Shown piece by piece: positions 1 through 8,269 of a DNA stretch of 64,000 nt. Under the pieces are notes generated by a model. It saw nothing but the letters and a program-made list of their open reading frames with translations. It did no database searches and was not told the origin of the DNA. The first letter of the stretch is position 1. Each line of letters opens with the position of its first letter. The position numbers and the translations under genes were made by a program. The stretch lies in contig NZ_JAHSTV010000002.1 of assembly GCF_019145235.1 (NCBI RefSeq), positions 186,001 to 250,000 on the forward strand. Reading direction: 5' to 3'. Origin of the DNA: Pseudomonas farris. GTDB taxonomy: Bacteria; Pseudomonadota; Gammaproteobacteria; Pseudomonadales; Pseudomonadaceae.

Positions 1-334
1 CCCGGGCGATCATCTCGCCCTCACGGTCGGCGTCGGTCGCAATCACCAGTTCACTGGCCTCGCCGAGCAAGCGTTTGACCGCCTTGTACTGGCTGGCCGT
101 GCGCGGTTTGACGGTCATCTTCCATTTTTCGGGAATGATCGGTAGATCCGCCAGCACCCAACGCTTGTAACGCGCGTCATAGGCATCCGGCGGTGCGGTT
201 TCCAGCAGATGGCCGATGCACCAGGTCACCGTGACGCCCGTTCCCAGCCAGCAGCCGTCGCCCCGGCGCTTGGCGCCGAGCACGGCCGCGATGTCTTTGG
301 CCTGGGAAGGTTTTTCACAGAGGTACAGCTGCAT
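1..334 (-). CDS. topB: DNA topoisomerase III, N-terminal part (cut by window edge)
   Basis: The reverse-strand reading opens MQLYLCEKPSQAKDIAAVLG, the usual start of topoisomerase III, and runs to a Toprim motif ATDADREGEMIAR at the window edge, which holds the acidic Mg-binding residues. Type IA topoisomerases cut one strand through an active-site tyrosine (outside this window), relax negative supercoils and resolve replication or recombination intermediates in the cytoplasm. About 111 of an expected 640-670 residues are visible. The start at 334 is the only Met that gives the conserved N-terminus. Family assignment is firm; nothing can be said about the rest of the gene. Confidence 0.93.
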   Translation of the reverse strand, partial: MQLYLCEKPSQAKDIAAVLGAKRRGDGCWLGTGVTVTWCIGHLLETAPPDAYDARYKRWVLADLPIIPEKWKMTVKPRTASQYKAVKRLLGEASELVIATDADREGEMIAR

Positions 335-449
335 AACCACCATCGTCGATCAGTGTCCGAGAGGTGCACAGAATGGCGGCTGATGAGCGATGGAGCAATC
401 TTTATCTGTATGGATGTACAGCTTGAGCTGTTGCGCTTGATGACAGCGG

Positions 450-779
450 TCAGTCCACCACAAACAACCTGGCGCCAGTGGCGGTGGATGAACGATGCGC
501 TTCGGCATTGTCCGCCACTTGATAGCTCATGCCCGGCGTGAGAACGAAGACTCGACCGTCTTCCAGTTCGGTGTGCAGTTCTCCCTCCAGGCAAAACAGC
601 ACATGCCCCTTTGAGCACCAGTGATCGGCCAGATACCCCGGCGTGTATTCGACGATGCGCGCACGAATCGCGCCGAACTGCCGGGTGCGCCACAGGGCGC
701 TGCCAGTCTCGCCCGGGTGCTCGGTGGGCTCGATTTGCGACCAGTCGGTGGTGCCGAAGGGGATGTTGGCAATGTCCAT
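450..779 (-). CDS. DHCW-motif cupin fold protein
   Basis: A 109-residue single-domain cupin. The motif DHWC near the middle, followed by KGHVLFCLEGELHTELEDGR, is the signature of the small DHCW cupin family. A second cupin segment (LTPGMSYQVADNAEAHRSS) supplies further potential metal ligands. An in-frame Met seven codons upstream exists, but the Met at 779 has an AGGAG six bases before it and begins the family-typical MDIANIPFG, so I chose it. Substrate and reaction are unknown; cupins of this size may bind a metal and a small molecule or be structural. It stands alone between topB and a divergent DUF427 gene. Confidence 0.85.
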   Translation of the reverse strand: MDIANIPFGTTDWSQIEPTEHPGETGSALWRTRQFGAIRARIVEYTPGYLADHWCSKGHVLFCLEGELHTELEDGRVFVLTPGMSYQVADNAEAHRSSTATGARLFVVD

Positions 780-928
780 GCTGCTCTCCTGATGGGGCAT
801 GCTGTTTTGGGGGCCTCACTGTAGCCCAGGCAAGCTCCGTTCGGCTGTGAAGCAGTCGCGATGCCGAAACATGAGGTATACCTGTCGGAGCGCGGATACA
901 GCGCAACAGCGACAGAGGATCCTACTCT

Positions 929-1291
929 ATGAAAGCCCCCGGCCCCGGTAATCCCATTGCCATCAGCCCTCAACCCGGCTGCGTGGTGGTGAAGTTCCAT
1001 GGCATTCAAGTGGCGTCATCCACTCGGGCGCTGGTCATGCATGAGGCCAATTATCCTCCGGTGTACTACATCCCCCGGGAGGACATCGCCGAACAATATT
1101 TCGCCCGCACCGACCACACCAGCTATTGCCCGTACAAGGGCGATGCCAGCTATTTCAGCCTGCAAATCCCCGGGCATGAAGGTGCCAATGCGGTATGGAG
1201 TTATGAGCACCCGAAGGTGTCGGTTGCGCAGATTGGCGGGTATGTGGCGTTTTATCCTGAAGAAGTGACGTTTGAGGTGCTTGATACCTGA
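929..1291 (+). CDS. DUF427 domain protein
   Basis: A 120-residue cytoplasmic protein made almost entirely of one DUF427 domain. The visible family features are VVVKFHGIQVASSTRALVM, a central PVYYIPREDI stretch, TSYCPYKGDASYFSL, and a C-terminal AVWSYEHP...IGGYVAFYPEEV. DUF427 folds as a small beta barrel with no proven biochemical role in bacteria. No signal peptide or membrane segment is seen. It is divergent from the DHCW cupin and followed by a REP pair, so it is probably monocistronic. Family call is confident, function is not known. Confidence 0.88.
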   Translation: MKAPGPGNPIAISPQPGCVVVKFHGIQVASSTRALVMHEANYPPVYYIPREDIAEQYFARTDHTSYCPYKGDASYFSLQIPGHEGANAVWSYEHPKVSVAQIGGYVAFYPEEVTFEVLDT

Positions 1292-1340
1292 GGTGCAGAA
1301 AGCATTGTGGTAAGGGGACTGTTGCCCGCACGCAATCCAT

Positions 1341-1428
1341 GTGGGGGCGGGCTTGCTCGCGAAGGCGGTGTGCCAGGCAACATTAATGTCGACTGACACT
1401 CCCTTTTCCCGAGCAACCCGCTCCCACA
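1341..1428. repeat. REP inverted pair
   Basis: Two REP units face each other across a spacer of about 40 bases between the DUF427 gene and the convergent MFS gene. The second arm is imperfect (CCCGAGCAACCCGC). The pair can fold as one long hairpin and may protect or end both transcripts. Confidence 0.9.
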
Positions 1429-1456
1429 GGTAAGCCTGGGCTAGAGGTTCGTGCCG

Positions 1457-3079
1457 TCAGTTCTTGTCCAGATCCACATTCTTGGTCTCACGCAAACAGA
1501 TCATTCCCACTACCAGGCTCACCCCGGTAATCACCACCGGGTACCACAGCCCATAGAAAATATCCCCGGTGTACACCACCAGGGCAAACGACACCGTCGG
1601 CAGGAAACCACCGAACCAGCCGTTGCCGATGTGGTAGGGCAGGGACATGGAGGTGTAGCGGATACGGGTCGGGAACAGTTCGACCATCAGCGCCGCCAGC
1701 GGGCCGTAGCACATGGCGGAGATGATGATCAGCGCGACGATCAGCGCCACGATCATCGGTTTGTTGATCAGCTGGGTGTCGGCTTGCGACGGATAGCCGG
1801 CCAGGGTCACCGCGCCGCGCAGGGCCGCTTCGTCGTAACCATCGATTTTCACCTCGCCGATGCTGATCTGCACGGCGCTGCCGGCCGGAGCCGCTTCGCT
1901 GTTGTAGGGCAGGCCTTGTTTGACCAGGAAGGTTTTGACCTTGTCGCACGGGCTATCAAATTTAGCCTTGCCGACCGGGTCGAACTGGAAGGTGCAGGTG
2001 GCCGGGTCGGCCAGCACGGTGATCGGTGCCTGGCGGCTGGCCTGGTCGATGGCCGGGTTGGCGTAGTGGGCCAGGGTTTTGAAGATCGGGAAGTACAGCG
2101 CAGTGGCCAGCAACAGGCCGATCATCAGCACCGGTTTGCGCCCGACCTTGTCCGAGAGCCAGCCAAAAAAGATGAAGAACGGTGCGCCGATGATCACGCT
2201 GACGATCAGCAGACTGTTGGCCAGGGCCGGGTCCATTTTCAGGAACTGGGTGAGGAAGAACAGCACATAGAACTGCGCCGCGTAGAAGGTTACCGCTTGC
2301 CCGGCGTTGATGCTGAACAGCGCAATCAGCACCACTTTCAGGTTGTCCCATTTGCCGAAGGAATCGCGCAGCGGCGACTTGCAGAGCTTGCCTTCTTCTT
2401 TCATTTTCACGAACGCAGGCGACTCATGCAGGCTCAGGCGAATCCAGGTCGAGATGCCCAGCAGCACGATCGAAAACAGAAACGGAATGCGCCAGCCCCA
2501 GACTTCGAACTGGTCACCGGTGAAGTAGCGGCAGCCGAGCACTACTAACAGCGACAGCAGCAAGCCGAGGGTGGCAGTGGACTGAATCCAGCTGGTGTGG
2601 AAACCGCGTTTGCCCATCGGCGCGTGTTCGGCGACGTAAGTGGCCGCGCCGCCGTATTCACCGCCCAGCGCCAGACCCTGAAGCATGCGCAGCACCACGA
2701 GGATGATCGGCGCGGCGATGCCGATGCTCGCGTAAGTCGGCAGCAAGCCGACGCAGAAGGTCGCCAGGCCCATGAGGACGATAGTCGCGAGGAACGTGTA
2801 TTTGCGCCCGATCATGTCCCCCAAGCGTCCGAACACCAGCGCACCGAACGGCCGCACGATGAAGCCGGCGGCAAACGCCATCAGCGCAAAGATGAACGCC
2901 GTGGTGTCGTTGACCCCGGCGAAGAACTGTTTGCTGATGACCGCCGCGAGGGCGCCGTAGAGGAAAAAGTCGTACCACTCGAACACCGTCCCGAGGGACG
3001 AGGCGAAAATGACTTTTTGGGTTTCCTGACTGGTGCCGGCGCTGCGGACGGCTTCCAGGGGCTGAACATGTTCTGACAT
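1457..3079 (-). CDS. MFS transporter, metabolite:H+ symporter (MHS) type
   Basis: A 540-residue inner-membrane protein with about twelve hydrophobic segments. The loop after helix 2 carries RPFGALVFGRLGDMIGRK, the MFS signature, and the equivalent second-half loop is GWLSDKVGRKP. FEWYDFFLYG near the start is typical of the MHS subfamily (shikimate, citrate, proline/betaine carriers). A non-membrane insertion of about 90 residues lies between the ninth and tenth segments, with two cysteines. The GTG at 3094 is passed over because the ATG at 3079 has GAGGGA about eight bases upstream. It lies downstream of the GMC oxidoreductase, with a REP pair between, so the two may handle the same alcohol or acid. 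Substrate cannot be read from sequence. Confidence 0.88.
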   Translation of the reverse strand: MSEHVQPLEAVRSAGTSQETQKVIFASSLGTVFEWYDFFLYGALAAVISKQFFAGVNDTTAFIFALMAFAAGFIVRPFGALVFGRLGDMIGRKYTFLATIVLMGLATFCVGLLPTYASIGIAAPIILVVLRMLQGLALGGEYGGAATYVAEHAPMGKRGFHTSWIQSTATLGLLLSLLVVLGCRYFTGDQFEVWGWRIPFLFSIVLLGISTWIRLSLHESPAFVKMKEEGKLCKSPLRDSFGKWDNLKVVLIALFSINAGQAVTFYAAQFYVLFFLTQFLKMDPALANSLLIVSVIIGAPFFIFFGWLSDKVGRKPVLMIGLLLATALYFPIFKTLAHYANPAIDQASRQAPITVLADPATCTFQFDPVGKAKFDSPCDKVKTFLVKQGLPYNSEAAPAGSAVQISIGEVKIDGYDEAALRGAVTLAGYPSQADTQLINKPMIVALIVALIIISAMCYGPLAALMVELFPTRIRYTSMSLPYHIGNGWFGGFLPTVSFALVVYTGDIFYGLWYPVVITGVSLVVGMICLRETKNVDLDKN

Positions 3080-3151
3080 ATCGGTATCCCTCACAGTGAT
3101 TGTTTTTGTTGTTCCACTGGTGTTGCGTAGTCCTTGCAGCGGCGATCCCTT

Positions 3152-3239
3152 GTGGGAGCGGGCTTGCTCGCGAAAGCGGTGGGTCAGTCGACCTCTATGT
3201 TGAATGTAATGCCGCCTTCGCGAGCAAGCCCGCTCCCAC
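3152..3239. repeat. REP inverted pair overlapping a gene 3' end
   Basis: Two complete REP units in opposite orientation. The stop codon of the upstream minus-strand GMC oxidoreductase lies in the spacer, so one arm is translated. Confidence 0.92.
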
Positions 3240-4859
3240 AGGGGAGAGGTCTATAGGCGAAGGGCTGAGGATCAATTGCGCAGCTTTCTCAGCGATCATC
3301 AGCGTCGGCGAACAGGTGTTGCCCGAGGTGATGCGCGGCATGATCGAGGCGTCGGCGATGCGCAGGCCGGGGATGCCGTGGACGCGCAACTCGGCGTCGA
3401 CCACCGCGTCCGCATCGTTGCCCATCCGGCAGGTGCCCACCGGGTGGAAAATCGTCGTGCCAATCCGGGCGGCCGCTTCGTACAACTGCTCTTCGCTCTG
3501 CAAGCTGTCGCCGGGCAGGTACTCGACCGGTTTGAACGCTTGCAACGCGGGTGCGGAGACGATGCGGCGGGTCAGGCGGATGGCGTCGGCTGCCACTCGC
3601 AAGTCTTCGGGATGGCTCAGGTAGTTGGGCTGAATCAGCGGCGCTTCCCGCGGGTCGGCGGAACGAATGTCTATTCGGCCACGGCTTTGCGGACGCAGAT
3701 CGCAGACCGATGCAGTGAAGGCGGGGAAGGCGTGCAGCGGCTCGCCGAAACGCTCCAGCGACAACGGTTGCACGTGGTATTCGAGGTTCGCCGAGGTCTG
3801 CTCCGGCCCCGAACGGGCGAAGGCGCCAAGTTGGCTCGGGGCCATGGACAGCGGGCCGCTGCGGTCATACAGATAACGCAGGCCCATGCCCATCTTGCCC
3901 CACAGCGTGCCGGCAATCTGGTTCAGGGTGCGAGCGTTTTCCAGTTTGTAGATCAGCCGCAGTTGCAGATGGTCCTGCAGGTTGCCACCCACGCCAGGCA
4001 GTTCATGGGCGACGCCGATGCCCAGTTTTTGCAGCAGCAGGCGAGGGCCGATACCGGAACGCTGGAGGATGCCCGGTGAACCGACGGAACCGGCACACAG
4101 CACAATTTCCTTGCGTGCCTTGAAGGTTTTCGCCTGGCCTTGCCAACGTGCGCTGACTGCTGAGGCACGGCCGTTTTCCAGCTGCACGCGGTCCACTTCG
4201 ACGTCGGTCAGCACTGTCAGATTGGCGCGCTGGCGGATCGGTTTGAGAAACGCCTTGGCCGCGTTCCAGCGGATCCCGGCTTTCTGATTGACCTGGAAAT
4301 AGCCGCAGCCTTCGTTGTCGCCCTGATTGAAGTCATCGATGCTGGCGATGCCGCTTTGCTCGGCCGCCGTGCGGAAGGCATCGAGGATCGGCCACGACAG
4401 CCGCTGCCGTTCGATCCGCCATTCGCCGGCAGCGCCATGAAATTCCGAGTCGCCGGCAAAATGGTTTTCGCTTTGTTTGAACAGTGGCAGTACGTCTTGC
4501 CAGCTCCAGCCGACATTGCCCTCGGCCGCCCAGCCGTCGTAATCGCCGGCCTGGCCGCGCATGTAGATCATGCCGTTGATCGAGGAACAGCCGCCGAGCA
4601 CCTTGCCGCGTGGGTAGCTCAGGGCGCGGCCTTGCAGGCCCGGTTGCGCTTCGGTCTTGAAGCACCAGTCGGTGCGCGGGTTGCCGATGCAGAACAGGTA
4701 ACCGACGGGGATGTGAATCCACGGGTAATTATCGCGGCCGCCGGCTTCGAGCAGCAGCACGCGGTGTTGCGGGTTGGCCGACAGTCGATTGGCCAGCAAA
4801 CAACCGGCCGGCCCGGCGCCGACCACGATGTAGTCGTATTCATCAAGGGAAGTCTGCAT
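3195..4859 (-). CDS. GMC-family FAD alcohol/choline dehydrogenase-like oxidoreductase
   Basis: A 554-residue flavoprotein. The N-terminal FAD site is YIVVGAGPAGCLLANRL; the GMC signature YPRGKVLGGCSSINGMIYMRG follows near residue 85, and the second signature GSVGSPGILQRSGIG near 255. The catalytic His lies in HPVGTCRMG and the paired Asn in GNTCSPTLMIAEKAA. GMC enzymes oxidise primary alcohols to aldehydes, or choline to betaine aldehyde; the substrate here is unknown. I prefer the Met at 4859 (GAGG six bases upstream) to the one at 4895. The last 15 or so residues ([14 protein letters not shown]) are encoded by a REP element. The gene is divergent from a LysR regulator, its likely controller. 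Confidence 0.88.
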   Translation of the reverse strand: MQTSLDEYDYIVVGAGPAGCLLANRLSANPQHRVLLLEAGGRDNYPWIHIPVGYLFCIGNPRTDWCFKTEAQPGLQGRALSYPRGKVLGGCSSINGMIYMRGQAGDYDGWAAEGNVGWSWQDVLPLFKQSENHFAGDSEFHGAAGEWRIERQRLSWPILDAFRTAAEQSGIASIDDFNQGDNEGCGYFQVNQKAGIRWNAAKAFLKPIRQRANLTVLTDVEVDRVQLENGRASAVSARWQGQAKTFKARKEIVLCAGSVGSPGILQRSGIGPRLLLQKLGIGVAHELPGVGGNLQDHLQLRLIYKLENARTLNQIAGTLWGKMGMGLRYLYDRSGPLSMAPSQLGAFARSGPEQTSANLEYHVQPLSLERFGEPLHAFPAFTASVCDLRPQSRGRIDIRSADPREAPLIQPNYLSHPEDLRVAADAIRLTRRIVSAPALQAFKPVEYLPGDSLQSEEQLYEAAARIGTTIFHPVGTCRMGNDADAVVDAELRVHGIPGLRIADASIMPRITSGNTCSPTLMIAEKAAQLILSPSPIDLSPVGAGLLAKAALHST

Positions 4860-4993
4860 CCCTGACCTCGTATTGTTGTTCTTGTTGTCGGTCATCCTAG
4901 TTGTTAGCTTTCGTTAAAAGAATGTTAGTTTTTGCGCAGCTGCTGTGCGTTTTTAAACAGCGCCATTTAACGGCATAACGTCAAGGATGGTTC

Positions 4994-5890
4994 ATGTTCG
5001 ACTGGAATGACCTGCGGTTTTTTCTCGAATTGCAGCGCAGCGGCCGTTTGCTCACCGCCGCTCGCCGTTTGAACACCACCCACGCCACCGTGGCCCGGCA
5101 CATCGAAGCCATCGAAAAAAGCCTCGGCACCGCGCTGTTCGTCCAGCATGCCCAAGGCTACGAATTGACCCCGGCCGGCGAAGCACTGCTCAAACACGCT
5201 GAAGCCATGGAAAACGTCGCGCTACTGGCTCAGGAAGAAATCACCCAGTCATCCGCGCCGCTGGGCAAGATCCGCGTCGGGGTGACGGAAGGGCTGGGCA
5301 TCATGTTCCTCGCCAGCCGCATGAACGGGCTGTTCGAACGCTATCCTGGGCTGGAGGTGGAGCTGGTGGCGGTGCCGCGCTTCGTCAGCATTCTCAACCG
5401 TGAAGCCGAGATCAGCATTCACCTGGAACGCCCGGCCGCCGACATGCTGGTCACTCGAAAGCTCACCGATTACCGACTGGCGCTCTACGCCAGCCAGGCC
5501 TATCTGGACCGCTCGCCGCCGTTGCGCAGCCGCGAAGACCTCGGTCGCCATGCGTGGATCGGCTACGTCGACGACTTGCTGTTCAGCCAGGAACTGATGT
5601 TCCTCAACAGCTTCTGCCGCAACCCTCAGGTGGTCTTCCACAGCACCAGCGTCATCGCCCAGCAACAGGCCGCGCGCTCGGGGTTGGGGATCGCCGTGTT
5701 GCCGTGCTACATGGCCAGCGCCGATCCCCAACTGGTGCCGTTGCTGCCGGATGAAAGCATCCAGCGCAGTTATTGGATCAGTACGCGGCGCGAGTTGCAC
5801 AAGTCCGTGAGGCTGCGGGTGCTGTGGGATTACGTGGTGGAGTTGTGTGAGCGTGAGCAGGAGCTGCTGCGAGGCCCCATTCCCCTGTAG
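4994..5890 (+). CDS. LysR-family transcriptional regulator
   Basis: A 298-residue regulator with an N-terminal winged helix (LRFFLELQRSGRLLTAARRLNTTHATVARHIEAIEKSLG) and a substrate-binding domain from about residue 90 (GKIRVGVTEGLGIMFLASRMNGLFERYPGLEVEL). The HTH carries ATVARHI in place of the common PAVSRQI, as in the subgroup annotated near dehydrogenases. It is divergent from the GMC oxidoreductase with about 134 bases between start codons, the classical arrangement for a LysR activator acting on its neighbour. The effector is unknown. Start ATG is preceded by AAGGATGG. Confidence 0.9.
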   Translation: MFDWNDLRFFLELQRSGRLLTAARRLNTTHATVARHIEAIEKSLGTALFVQHAQGYELTPAGEALLKHAEAMENVALLAQEEITQSSAPLGKIRVGVTEGLGIMFLASRMNGLFERYPGLEVELVAVPRFVSILNREAEISIHLERPAADMLVTRKLTDYRLALYASQAYLDRSPPLRSREDLGRHAWIGYVDDLLFSQELMFLNSFCRNPQVVFHSTSVIAQQQAARSGLGIAVLPCYMASADPQLVPLLPDESIQRSYWISTRRELHKSVRLRVLWDYVVELCEREQELLRGPIPL

Positions 5891-5983
5891 GAGCGAGCGG
5901 TGCGGCGATCCGACTTGCCCGCGAAGGCGTCAAGTCTGGCACACCGCATTATCGTTCTTCGCGGGCAAACCTCGCTCCTACAG
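5885..5983. repeat. REP-like inverted pair, variant family
   Basis: Arms CTGTAGGAGCGAGC...TTGCCCGCGAA and TTCGCGGGCAAACCTCGC. The core differs from the common REP of this window (GGGCAAAC in place of AGCAAGCC), so it is a second REP subfamily. It begins a few bases before the LysR stop codon and could end that transcript. Confidence 0.75.
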
Positions 5984-6184
5984 AGGCATCCGCCGCGAGT
6001 GAGGCTGCGTTTCGCCCGCAGCCCATTTAAACAAGAAAAATAGCGATCGTTTAAATGAAGCTTGCCGTTACCACCCAAAGGCTACAACGCCTTGCGCCAC
6101 CGCCTACAGGTAAGACAGAATCCGCCGGCTTGTGCGTCTAGGGGGCCGTCGGTAACTTGATTCTCGTCACTGCTCATCAGTGAT

Positions 6185-6380
6185 CGGGTCTGCAAGCCCG
6201 CCGGAATACCAGTCGCATAGCCCTGCCAAAGGACGCTCGTTTATGTCCGCGAAATGGCGGCTTTGTGCGGGAGATCTTCGGATCTGCCGGGTTCCTGGTT
6301 TCCCGGTCTTGCAGACCCGCACATAGCTGCCACCCATCATCTGCAAGTGATGTCGGTAGCTCCTAATGAACAATCAGGAG
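6185..6380 (+). promoter_or_regulatory. Structured 5' leader of the DUF6124 gene (candidate cis-acting RNA)
   Basis: Several nested helices are visible. CGGGTCTGCAAG at 6185-6196 is perfectly complementary to 6308-6319. CCGC/GCGG pair at 6247-6260. AGATC-TTCG-GATCT at 6272-6285 is a UUCG tetraloop hairpin. CATCA/TGATG at 6335-6352 encloses a second copy of TCTGCAAG, giving 6308-6315 two possible partners. Finally CTCCT at 6360-6364 can pair with AGGAG at 6376-6380, the ribosome site of the ATG at 6388. This reads like a switchable leader controlling translation. The pairings are seen directly; that they form and regulate is inference. Confidence 0.6.
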
Positions 6381-6387
6381 TTTCACC

Positions 6388-6747
6388 ATGATCAAACCTA
6401 CGCCCAATCCGCCGGACACCGATCCAATATCCCCGTACGAACCTGATTCAAAAAAACTCAATGGGGCCGCCAAACGCGCCCTCGACTTCCACTTTCCATC
6501 GAATGCCGATATCAAAGCCACCGCGCGTAACCCCAGCAAGCTGTTTGCCGTGGCCCCAGAGGCCACAGCCGAAACCCTGGCGATTTTTTTGGTCGAGACG
6601 CTGGCCTCGGTCGATGTGATGGTCCATCAGTTGGTAGATCATCTAGAGGGTGAGTCGCGCTACGCCTTGATGGGCATTTCAAACAGCATCATGGTGGCGG
6701 AGATCACCGCGAACCGAGTGCTGGATCACATTGATACGCCTTGGTAG
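6388..6747 (+). CDS. DUF6124 family protein
   Basis: A 119-residue acidic, soluble protein without signal peptide. The N-terminal part is proline-rich and probably disordered (MIKPTPNPPDTDPISPYEPD). An Ala-rich helical part follows: LFAVAPEATAETLAIFLVETLASVDVMVHQLVDHLEGESRYALMGISNSIMVAEITANRVLD. This matches the family known from Pseudomonas as DUF6124, often present in several copies per genome and with no established function. AGGAG lies eight bases before the ATG but can be hidden in a hairpin (see the leader). Family call rests on recognition of the helical part; the role is unknown. Confidence 0.8.
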   Translation: MIKPTPNPPDTDPISPYEPDSKKLNGAAKRALDFHFPSNADIKATARNPSKLFAVAPEATAETLAIFLVETLASVDVMVHQLVDHLEGESRYALMGISNSIMVAEITANRVLDHIDTPW

Positions 6748-6913
6748 GTGTGGGTTGCTGTGGTGAGGGAGTTACTGACGCAGGGTTGTGCAGTGGCTCC
6801 TTTTTTGGGGCCGCTTCGCGGCTCAGCGGGAGCAAGCTCCCTCGCCACAGAGTGTTCAGCGGCCTTTTGGCCTTGACTGGCGCCTTAATGCCAGTCAGTC
6901 ACGTGCAATCCCT

Positions 6914-7001
6914 GTGGGAGCGGGCTTGCTCGCGAAGGCGGTGTATCAGATAACATTAATGTCGACTGACACTCCCTCTTCGCGAGCAAGCCCGCTCCCA
7001 C
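6914..7001. repeat. REP inverted pair, with a second palindrome type upstream
   Basis: A standard REP pair fills the space between the DUF6124 gene and the convergent alkC. Just upstream, 6828-6841 is GGGAGCAAGCTCCC, the core of a different pseudomonad palindromic repeat. Otherwise nothing is seen in 6748-7013. Confidence 0.88.
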
Positions 7002-7013
7002 AGGGACCGTGTA

Positions 7014-8111
7014 TCAATCAAGAATTTCGAATGAGGTGCTGGCGAGGCGTTCACCGTTCACGAAAATGTGCACGGCGTGCTGACCGGCGTAGTGTTTGCG
7101 AGTGGTGAGTTCCTTGATGTGCTGGCTACGTGCGATGGATTCGGTAGCCTTGCCGGGCAGCGTCATCGCCTTGAGCTTGAATACCTTTGCCGACGTGCTG
7201 CCGTTGGCTTTGACATAATCAATCGCGTAGTCGATCACCAGTCGCTGACACTCCGGGACGGTGGATTTCATCGAGAAGGACAAAGTGATTTTCTCCCCCA
7301 GGCGTATCACCGCCGGTTCAACCTTAACGTCAATGATTTCAACCTCGGGCTTGCCGCCCGCGCCAATGATTGCCAGCGCCCGCTGGTTACCCTGTTTGAT
7401 TAGGCTGCGCAGGGCGTGTCTGGCGATCCACGCCGTATGCTTGTTGTCCAGCGACCAACCCTCGATCAGCGCCAGCACCCACTCGGGATGATCCTTGGTG
7501 ATGTCGTTGAGGTGGTTGGCCACGGATTTGCGCACGTAGAGACTGTTGTCGGCCTTGAGGTTGTCGAGGATCGCAGCCGCCAGTGTCGGGTCGGCCTGGA
7601 CCTGTTCCAGGCGGAATGACCATGGCAGGCGCGGTCGGCTACCTTCGCTCGCCAGGCGCCGGACGTGTTCGTTTTCATCCAGCGACCAGACGTGCATCAG
7701 CGCCAACGAGCGTTCGATATCGTTGCGCAGAAAGTGCCGAATCGCGAATTCCGATGAGCCGAAGGCTGTGAAATATTTGAGCGCATTCATCGACAGGTCG
7801 AACGTGTGAGCGCCGTAGGTCGCGACGTAGTGCGGCAAAAACATACTGACGAAGGCGCTGTTCAGGCGCGGGGCGAGGGCACGCAGGATGTCCAGGGATT
7901 CTTCATAACCGAGTGGCAACACCGCGTGCAGGCATTCACTGACGCGGGCCATGCGTTGCATGACTGACAATTCCGCCAAGCCGGTTTTGGCCAGTTTCAG
8001 GAAAGCCTTGGCATCGAATTCGGGGTAGACCGCCGTCATTTCGGCGGCGATATGCGCGAGGCGTTCGGCGTTGAAGATTTCTTTCAGGGCGGGGGAGGTT
8101 TGGTCTGCCAT
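7014..8111 (-). CDS. alkC: DNA-3-methyladenine glycosylase AlkC type, HEAT-like repeats plus Ig-like domain
   Basis: A 365-residue soluble protein. Residues about 1-255 are alpha-helical HEAT-like repeats of the AlkC/AlkD superfamily (for example FAIRHFLRNDIERSLALMHVWSLDENEHVRRLASEGSRPRLPW and NSLYVRKSVANHLNDITKDHPEWVL). The last 110 residues form a beta-rich Ig-like domain (VEPAVIRLGEKITLSFSMKS). This combination is the AlkC alpha architecture first studied in Pseudomonas fluorescens: AlkC excises cationic lesions such as 3-methyladenine and 3-methylcytosine without flipping the base. The Met at 8111 has AAGGAG upstream; the longer reading from 8183 starts inside a REP and is rejected. Confidence 0.85.
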   Translation of the reverse strand: MADQTSPALKEIFNAERLAHIAAEMTAVYPEFDAKAFLKLAKTGLAELSVMQRMARVSECLHAVLPLGYEESLDILRALAPRLNSAFVSMFLPHYVATYGAHTFDLSMNALKYFTAFGSSEFAIRHFLRNDIERSLALMHVWSLDENEHVRRLASEGSRPRLPWSFRLEQVQADPTLAAAILDNLKADNSLYVRKSVANHLNDITKDHPEWVLALIEGWSLDNKHTAWIARHALRSLIKQGNQRALAIIGAGGKPEVEIIDVKVEPAVIRLGEKITLSFSMKSTVPECQRLVIDYAIDYVKANGSTSAKVFKLKAMTLPGKATESIARSQHIKELTTRKHYAGQHAVHIFVNGERLASTSFEILD

Positions 8112-8160
8112 TGTGAGCTCCTTGGAAATACCGTTTACCTGAAATACCGCGTTATCGTTC

Positions 8161-8252
8161 TTCGCGAGCAAGCCCGCTCCCACATTGGATCTATGTCAGC
8201 CGCAAATCTTGTGGCTGACGCGGTCAATGTGGGAGCGGGCTTGCTCGCGAAG
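8161..8252. repeat. REP inverted pair
   Basis: Two REP units in the tail-to-tail orientation (TTCGCGAGC first) between the KefC-like gene and alkC, both on the minus strand. The pair therefore separates two co-directional genes. Confidence 0.92.
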
Positions 8253-8269
8253 AGGCCCTCACAACCGCC

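Noticed and set aside
6167..6373. Minus-strand 68-codon ORF across the DUF6124 leader
   Set aside because: It coincides exactly with the palindromic leader and has no ribosome site; its openness follows from the inverted repeats.
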